From Clostridiales bacterium (GTDB taxonomy: Bacteria; Bacillota; Clostridia; Lachnospirales; WQUN01), in NCBI GenBank assembly GCA_031269415.1, contig JAISZF010000006.1:1-10988 (forward strand): DNA of 10,988 bases, read 5' to 3'. Under the pieces are notes generated by a model, which had not been told where the DNA came from, ran no database searches, and saw only the letters and a list, made by a program, of their open reading frames with translations. The number at the start of each line of letters is the position of its first letter. Within the stretch, counting starts at the first letter, position 1. Both the position numbers and the translations under genes were made by a program. Of this stretch, positions 6,947-10,988 are shown one piece after another.

Positions 6947-6987
6947 TGCGCGGTAAATGGTGTTATCCTTATATCGGAGGGAATGCT

Positions 6988-7698
6988 ATGGAGCGTGAGA
7001 AGCCAGACAATCCGGCCGCGAAGAGTCTTTCGGCAGCCGACGGAACCATTGAATTGCTGGACAGAAACGAACCGTTTACGGATAATTCCACGCATGGAAG
7101 GGTCTCCGTCACGCCAACCGATACGAAAATCCAGGTGACTGCTGAAAAAACGGCTCGTTTTGATCAAATCCTCGGCGTTATGCCCGAGATCTTAGTTAAT
7201 CTGAATTATCCGCCGTTCCTGTTTGTTCTGGACGCCATATGGCTGGCGGCCGCCATTTTTACGCCTGTAAACCTGATTAGACTGACCGCCGGTGTTATAT
7301 CGCCCGAAACTATAAACAAGCTCGTTATTATTTTTATAATCTCAATCACGGTATTACTTCTTATCCCATACATATTTATCAGACGCGGCGGAGGACATCT
7401 GCTGGTCGGTGTTAACACAATAGACAGCCTGCTTCATATAACGTGGGCGCTTCCGTTTATCTGCGCCGGATCGCTGGCGTTTCTAACCGTAGGCTTTAAC
7501 GCGATCTTCCTGATTAAGGCTATTATTTGGGGGCAGGTTTTTATCGCCTTTTTCTGGCTGGCGTTAACCGCGCTGGCTTGGTGGTTTTCCGCGGAAGACC
7601 GCCATGGGGCTTATTTGGAGCAGTTCCATCTGAAAATGGCCGTCGGTTCGGCGGCTGTATGCTGTGTGACGGATTTTCTTCTGGCTTCCGTGCGTTGA
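6988..7698 (+). CDS. Multi-pass membrane protein of unknown function
   Basis: I do not recognise this family. The frame extends upstream to 6946, but the start is set at ATG 6988 because CGGAGGG (6975-6981) lies 6 bases before it, giving 236 residues. The first 70 residues are hydrophilic and rich in Ser, Thr and Asp (for example TPTDTKIQVTAEKT, 42-55) and are probably cytoplasmic. Hydrophobic segments follow at about 76-98, 111-131, 148-168, 173-200 and 217-233, so four or five membrane helices are likely. Short loops carry IRRGGGH (131-137) and SAEDRHGAYLEQFH (201-214). No catalytic or transport motif is visible. It is divergent from the pseudokinase-SEDS-PBP operon across 164 bp and is followed 16 bases later by a second membrane protein. 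The context suggests, but does not prove, a role with the cell-wall module. Confidence 0.85.
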   Translation: MEREKPDNPAAKSLSAADGTIELLDRNEPFTDNSTHGRVSVTPTDTKIQVTAEKTARFDQILGVMPEILVNLNYPPFLFVLDAIWLAAAIFTPVNLIRLTAGVISPETINKLVIIFIISITVLLLIPYIFIRRGGGHLLVGVNTIDSLLHITWALPFICAGSLAFLTVGFNAIFLIKAIIWGQVFIAFFWLALTALAWWFSAEDRHGAYLEQFHLKMAVGSAAVCCVTDFLLASVR

Positions 7699-7714
7699 CA
7701 CAAGGGGGGATTTA

Positions 7715-8371
7715 ATGGCTGATCTTATTACCGGATTATTTCAGAATCCGCTGAAAGGTCTTGGCTTGCCGGTGTTTATAGAAAACCTTGGCGGTATCGG
7801 TTTAATCTCTTTCATTATTATAGGCGCTATAATCCTGTCTGTCATTATTTTTGTTTTTAAAGAACGCAAGAAAACGGCTGAAACGGAGTACGAAGATTTA
7901 GACTACGAGAGCATACCGATTTCTGAACCTCTCAAAGAACTCGCTCGATACAAAAAAACCGCTTTGGAGGAAAAAACGGAAACCGGGCGGTCAACAATTG
8001 TACGACCGTCGATGGAGATCGTAAATAAGGCTTTCAGTGAAAGCGTACGAATCCCTCTTAACGAGCCTATGCAGATTCAGGTTATGATTTTCGGGCTTAA
8101 AGCCGCTAAAGAGTTTCTATTCTTCCTGCCTGTCCCCTCGGGTACTCAGAAAATGGGTATAAAGCAATTGCTGTACGGAAACGGGAAAACGTGGGTGCGC
8201 GACTTGGATTTTAAGGATTTTATAATCCGCAGGGATAGAAAGACCGGGAATTTACTGTATAGCGACGCCGATGGGAAATGGCGGGTATGGAACCCTCTGG
8301 AGGAGATTCATAGAAAGGGAAAGGCGGAGCGGGAGTGGGTTACGCAGTTCAGGTTGATCAGAGGGAAATAA
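7715..8371 (+). CDS. Single-pass membrane protein with cytoplasmic domain, unknown function
   Basis: I do not recognise this family. The 218-residue protein has a short N-terminal segment with Gly/Leu-rich turns (LFQNPLKGLGLP), one strong membrane helix (about 27-48), then FKERKK, which by the positive-inside rule places the remaining 170 residues in the cytoplasm. That part begins with an acidic linker (TEYEDLDYESIP, 57-68) and a charged helix (70-90). It continues as a mixed alpha/beta domain with IQVMIFGLKAAKEFLFFLPVP (121-141) and aromatic-rich strands (KTWVRDLDFKDFIIRRD, 158-174; GKWRVWNPLEEI, 187-198). No known enzymatic motif is visible. AAGGGGGG (7702-7709) is an unusually G-rich ribosome binding site 5 bases before ATG 7715. 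It is co-transcribed with the multi-pass protein 16 bases upstream and may form a membrane complex with it. Confidence 0.87.
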   Translation: MADLITGLFQNPLKGLGLPVFIENLGGIGLISFIIIGAIILSVIIFVFKERKKTAETEYEDLDYESIPISEPLKELARYKKTALEEKTETGRSTIVRPSMEIVNKAFSESVRIPLNEPMQIQVMIFGLKAAKEFLFFLPVPSGTQKMGIKQLLYGNGKTWVRDLDFKDFIIRRDRKTGNLLYSDADGKWRVWNPLEEIHRKGKAEREWVTQFRLIRGK

Positions 8372-8373
8372 AA

Positions 8374-8397
8374 AAACACGGGCGTTCGCCCGTGTTT
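8374..8397. terminator. Intrinsic terminator shared by convergent genes
   Basis: AAACACGGGC (8374-8383) and GCCCGTGTTT (8388-8397) form a perfect 10-bp stem with a 4-base loop. Read on the minus strand it is followed by a T-run, so it is a strong terminator for the flavoprotein gene. On the plus strand, where only three Ts follow, it is a weaker terminator for the membrane-protein pair. Confidence 0.9.
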
Positions 8398-8416
8398 ACG
8401 CTCTGATAAAACATCC

Positions 8417-8809
8417 CTAGAACTTAATAATTTTCGGTTCCCCATCAAAACTGTAAATAGTCGCGGTGGCGTTTTTGAGATAATAAACTGCGGTATTTCC
8501 GTCATTTACCGCGTACATACCGCGCAGGTTCGGGTAGGCGTCGAGCATACTCTCCTGCGCTTCGGCGCGACCGTCTTCTACAAGTTCCGCCGCTACGCGA
8601 ATCCATTTATTGCCGTCGCATCCGGAGATTTCCACCTTTGGATTGACGGCAATTTGTTTTGCCACGTCTTTCTTTTTACCCGTCTGAATGTAGAGTTTAC
8701 CCTCAAAGATGTGAACGGTTCCGAAGGGGCGAACCCTCGGCTGATCGCCGTCCATTGTGGCGATATAATAGGTTCCCGCGCTTTTCAAAAAATCATTGAC
8801 CGCCTGCAT
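8417..8809 (-). CDS. Pyridoxamine-5'-phosphate-oxidase-like split-barrel flavoprotein
   Basis: This 130-residue protein matches the short FMN-binding split-barrel family. It starts with a helix (AVNDFLKSAG), then TYYIATMDGDQPRVRPFG (13-30), whose RVRPFG is the usual FMN-phosphate region. GKLYIQTGKKKDVAKQI (37-53) and NPKVEISG (56-63) follow in the family's typical order, and the end is a strand-rich region. Members of this group bind FMN, F420 or heme-like ligands and reduce varied substrates; some NimA/NimC-like members are linked to nitroimidazole reduction. The true substrate is unknown, and it is too short to be a real PdxH. ATG 8809 has GAGG nine bases upstream. The gene is monocistronic, with its own consensus promoter and a strong terminator, so it is an independent housekeeping-type insert between the membrane-protein pair and the AraC regulator. 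Confidence 0.9.
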   Translation of the reverse strand: MQAVNDFLKSAGTYYIATMDGDQPRVRPFGTVHIFEGKLYIQTGKKKDVAKQIAVNPKVEISGCDGNKWIRVAAELVEDGRAEAQESMLDAYPNLRGMYAVNDGNTAVYYLKNATATIYSFDGEPKIIKF

Positions 8810-8861
8810 ACGTACATACCTCGCTTTTCAGGAATTTTGCGTTCCCAGGATATTTACTGAT

Positions 8862-8890
8862 AGAATACAACATATAAACACTCATGTCAA
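8862..8890 (-). promoter_or_regulatory. Promoter of the split-barrel flavoprotein gene
   Basis: Read on the minus strand, a perfect -35 TTGACA (8885-8890) is followed after exactly 17 bases by TATTCT (8862-8867). This predicts a leader of about 45 bases. It is the best sigma-A-type promoter in the window. Confidence 0.75.
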
Positions 8891-8896
8891 CGTTTC

Positions 8897-8925
8897 TTAT
8901 AATTTTTCATATCATTTGTTATGAT
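8897..8925 (+). promoter_or_regulatory. Candidate extended -10 promoter of the AraC-family gene
   Basis: TGTTATGAT (8917-8925) fits an extended -10 (TGn plus TATGAT). TTATAA (8897-8902) is a weak -35 at 17-base spacing. ATCAT/ATGAT half-sites flank TTGTT at 8911-8925 and could be a small operator. The -35 lies only a few bases from the opposing flavoprotein -35, so the two promoters may interfere. Confidence 0.45.
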
Positions 8926-8995
8926 GGTTAATAGGTTCGCATTATGAGAATAATAGAGTTTTAATACAACCGCGACTGGAGTGAAACAGTTTGTG

Positions 8996-10567
8996 ATGAA
9001 CACCAAGGTTTTACTATTTTCTGATCAGGAAATATCTTCATTATTAATTACATATGCTGAAAACAATAATTATGATATTGAGGTTAATGTAAGGACAGCC
9101 GCAAATGGGGAGTATTTGCCAGGAGTCTTAGATTTTAAGCCGTTCATCGTAATTATCGAGGCTGTATCGCCTATGTATCAATTACAGAATTTTTTTATAG
9201 ATCTGCGGGAAGAAAATTTAGTTTTACGATTTATCATCTTTCAGCGGAGAGGAAACGAGATATTTTTTGTTATGTCAAATGAAAATTCAGACAGCAGCCT
9301 TTATTTCTATAAAGATTTTTTTACGCAAGCGCTTTCGCCTATCTACAATTGCCGCAAAATGCGTTATCATGATCAGATTTGGAACAAATTTTTTAATCTG
9401 GATATTCGACACTATGAACGGCGGGAGCGCCTGTCTGAAATACTCTGCGGTATATCAAATCCAGAGTTTACTGATAACAGGGAGGTTTATAACCTTGATC
9501 TGAGATCAGCGGGGTACTATTTGTTTTCATACGACCTTATGCCATTTGAGTATGAAGATCATTTGCTGAACAAGGACATTTATTATTTTGTTGGGCATGC
9601 GCTTGACATTGAGTTCCTCGTTGAACTTAAATCATTTAACGGCGGTGAATTATATCATTACAGTCCGAATCACGTCTACATCTTCATTAATGACTTCGAC
9701 TGCAAGAGTGTTGCTTCAGGTATCAACAAAATCAAGCTGTTGGCGGAAAGATTCAGCCGCGTGGGTAAATGCAGGACCGCTTGCCTTTATTTAAGTTCAA
9801 GGATTGAAAAAATCGAAGATATGCGTGACGCATATGACATTTACCAGAATATCCGTAATTACGCTTTTTTTTGTAAGGAGCAGGAGTACTTAACCGAAAA
9901 TTATGTTCTACGAACTAAAACCCAGGTTGCCTACGGTGACGTTAACGCCATATTATCAGATCTAAGAGACTCGATATTATTTAACCATGTGTTTGACGAG
10001 ATAAAAGTGATCATCCGTAAACTCGTTTTTGACTTTATCAAACTCAGTTATAACTTTAGCCTGTATTTTTACTGCTGTGACTCAATCATCGCCGTTCTTG
10101 ATGAAAAATACGGCGATCTAGCGATTGACTACGCCTCAAGGCTTCAGCACAATATTGATTTTCTCAGATATACTTCTATAGAGCATGAATACGGCTCAAT
10201 CATAGGTATACTCGAAGAATTAGCCCGCAAGAAAAATGAAACGAATAAAAACACGCTTGTGTTTGAAGCGTTTACGTATATAAAAAAACATTACACTGAA
10301 GATATAAAAGTACAAGACATCGCGAGCCATCTGCATGTCAATGGTAATTACTTAAGCCAGTTATTCAAACGGATCACAGGTCAGAGTATTATAAACTATT
10401 TGATTAGTTATCGATTGGAGCGTGCGAAACAGCTATTAATGAATACCAATAATCCGATCGCGAATGTCGCCCTTTTGTCCGGCTTTCAAAATCCTAGGCA
10501 TTTCTCGAAAACCTTCTCAAAAACCATCGGCATTTCTCCAAAGGATTACAGAAAGTCTACGTCTTAG
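8996..10567 (+). CDS. AraC-family (YesN-type) transcriptional regulator with degenerate receiver-like N-terminus
   Basis: The C-terminal 100 residues (about 420-523) are a complete AraC double helix-turn-helix: KVQDIASHLHVNGNYLSQLFKRITG, then YRLERAKQLL, PIANVALLSGFQNPRHFSKTFSK and GISPKDYRK. The N-terminus looks like a CheY-type receiver: KVLLFSD at the first strand and KPFIVIIEAVSP at the third, where the phospho-accepting Asp is replaced by Glu (residue 55). The large middle region (about 130-410) is unassigned and probably senses a ligand or mediates dimerisation, as in YesN-like regulators of sugar uptake. The start is uncertain: the frame is open from GTG 8981, but GGAGTGA (8978-8984) favours GTG 8993 or ATG 8996, and I chose the ATG. 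No histidine kinase is adjacent. It probably controls the lipoprotein gene that follows 189 bp downstream. The gene is more AT-rich than its neighbours, which hints at separate ancestry. Confidence 0.92.
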   Translation: MNTKVLLFSDQEISSLLITYAENNNYDIEVNVRTAANGEYLPGVLDFKPFIVIIEAVSPMYQLQNFFIDLREENLVLRFIIFQRRGNEIFFVMSNENSDSSLYFYKDFFTQALSPIYNCRKMRYHDQIWNKFFNLDIRHYERRERLSEILCGISNPEFTDNREVYNLDLRSAGYYLFSYDLMPFEYEDHLLNKDIYYFVGHALDIEFLVELKSFNGGELYHYSPNHVYIFINDFDCKSVASGINKIKLLAERFSRVGKCRTACLYLSSRIEKIEDMRDAYDIYQNIRNYAFFCKEQEYLTENYVLRTKTQVAYGDVNAILSDLRDSILFNHVFDEIKVIIRKLVFDFIKLSYNFSLYFYCCDSIIAVLDEKYGDLAIDYASRLQHNIDFLRYTSIEHEYGSIIGILEELARKKNETNKNTLVFEAFTYIKKHYTEDIKVQDIASHLHVNGNYLSQLFKRITGQSIINYLISYRLERAKQLLMNTNNPIANVALLSGFQNPRHFSKTFSKTIGISPKDYRKSTS

Positions 10568-10756
10568 TCAAGAGATGTCGGCGGAAGAGATTTTGGTATG
10601 TGAGAAAATGATACAAAGTCCTTAGAATATCACACCACTAATCGTCGCGCCAATGATATACTTACAATGCTTGAATGACTTTTGTTTTGTTTATGGTAAT
10701 AATGAACAAAGTGTATCATGCGCTGTAAAAAAATCTATGAAAGGAATGGTTTATGT
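10568..10756 (+). promoter_or_regulatory. Upstream region of the lipoprotein gene
   Basis: The 189-bp gap between the AraC gene and the lipoprotein gene is AT-rich. ATGATACA (10608-10615) and TGTATCAT (10712-10719) are perfect inverted copies about 100 bases apart, possible half-sites for the adjacent AraC regulator. Several -10-like hexamers occur (TATACT near 10655, TATCAT near 10714), but none has a convincing -35. No terminator is visible after the AraC stop. Confidence 0.35.
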
Positions 10757-10988
10757 ATGAAACCGCGAAACGTAAAGTGGTTATGCATCGCTATGTCGGC
10801 TTTGATCACTATATCTTTGTCGGCCTGCGCAGGATCCTCATCCGGTTCTCAGACGACGACACAACAACCCGCGGCCAGCGCCGAAGCCCCAAACGAGGAC
10901 GCTCCGGTATCCGAAGCGCCAGTGGCGGACTCTAAGCCTTACGCTGGCCAAACAGTTCGATTAATCTCTCAGTCCGGTCAAATCTCGG
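10757..10988 (+). CDS. Lipoprotein, probable extracellular solute-binding protein (partial, 3' end outside window)
   Basis: The frame from ATG 10757 (AAGGA at 10741-10745) is open to the window end and gives 77 residues. It begins with a classical lipoprotein signal peptide: positive n-region MKPRNVK, hydrophobic core, and lipobox LSAC with C24 as the lipidated cysteine. A flexible Ser/Thr/Pro/Ala/Glu-rich linker (25-60) follows, then the start of a folded domain PYAGQTVRLISQSGQIS. A first strand of this type (G-x-T-V-R-L-I) after a low-complexity tether is typical of extracellular solute-binding proteins of ABC importers. Together with the YesN/AraC gene just upstream, a carbohydrate-uptake system is likely. 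The substrate and the permease genes are out of view. A different overlapping frame starting at ATG 10753 is not the gene; it has no such organised features. Confidence 0.82.
   Translation, partial: MKPRNVKWLCIAMSALITISLSACAGSSSGSQTTTQQPAASAEAPNEDAPVSEAPVADSKPYAGQTVRLISQSGQIS

Noticed and set aside
10753..10935. A 60-codon plus-strand frame beginning 4 bases before the lipoprotein start
   Set aside because: The +1 frame beginning at 10757 gives a perfect lipoprotein signal peptide and stays open to the window end. This frame gives an Arg-rich nonsense product.
1..10988. CRISPR arrays, tRNA/rRNA genes, insertion sequences, phage genes
   Set aside because: No spaced repeat array, cloverleaf, transposase or terminal inverted repeat pattern was seen. 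The only exact long repeat is the 29-bp pair.

Overview
The window looks like a chromosomal segment of a Gram-positive, probably clostridial (Firmicutes), bacterium. The evidence is GGAGG-type ribosome binding sites, TTGACA/TATAAT-type promoters, a YesN-style AraC regulator beside a lipoprotein that may be a sugar-binding protein, and an SEDS/class B PBP pair of the kind found in monoderms. Base composition is moderate with many GCG, CGC and GGC codons. The final AraC gene is visibly more AT-rich than its neighbours. The taxonomic call is an inference; there is no rRNA or tRNA in the window.

Layout. (1) 1-480: the C-terminal end of an MgtA-type Mg2+ P-type ATPase (+), followed by a hairpin at 488-527 that it shares with a convergent gene. 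(2) 535-1596: a Gfo/Idh/MocA-family oxidoreductase (-). (3) 1807-2301: a small cytoplasmic DsbA-like thioredoxin-fold protein with CPYC (+), divergent from the oxidoreductase and with a good TATAAT promoter. (4) 2302-2438: a short gap holding a second copy of a 29-bp segment of the DsbA-like gene. (5) 2439-6823: a tight three-gene minus-strand operon, read in the order degenerate kinase-like protein, SEDS (FtsW/RodA-like) polymerase with an N-terminal FHA-like domain, class B penicillin-binding protein. (6) 6988-8371: a divergent plus-strand pair of unrecognised membrane proteins (multi-pass, then single-pass), sharing a 164-bp regulatory gap with the operon. (7) 8417-8809: a pyridoxamine-5'-phosphate-oxidase-like split-barrel flavoprotein (-), ending in a strong terminator. 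(8) 8996-10567: a large AraC/YesN-type regulator (+) with a degenerate receiver-like N-terminus. (9) 10757-end: the start of a lipoprotein, probably a solute-binding protein, cut by the window edge.

The most interesting part is 2439-8371. A glycan polymerase (SEDS) and its transpeptidase partner (PBP) are co-transcribed with a protein that resembles the C-lobe of a Ser/Thr kinase but lacks HRD and DFG. The SEDS protein itself carries a degenerate FHA-like domain. This resembles a stripped-down version of the actinobacterial FhaB-PstP-RodA-PbpA-PknA-PknB cell-wall signalling locus, with both the kinase and the phospho-reader apparently degenerate. Two unknown membrane proteins face it across a shared promoter region that contains a perfect 12-bp palindrome. 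My hypothesis is a dedicated, accessory peptidoglycan-synthesis module controlled by pseudokinase/FHA protein contacts rather than by phosphorylation.
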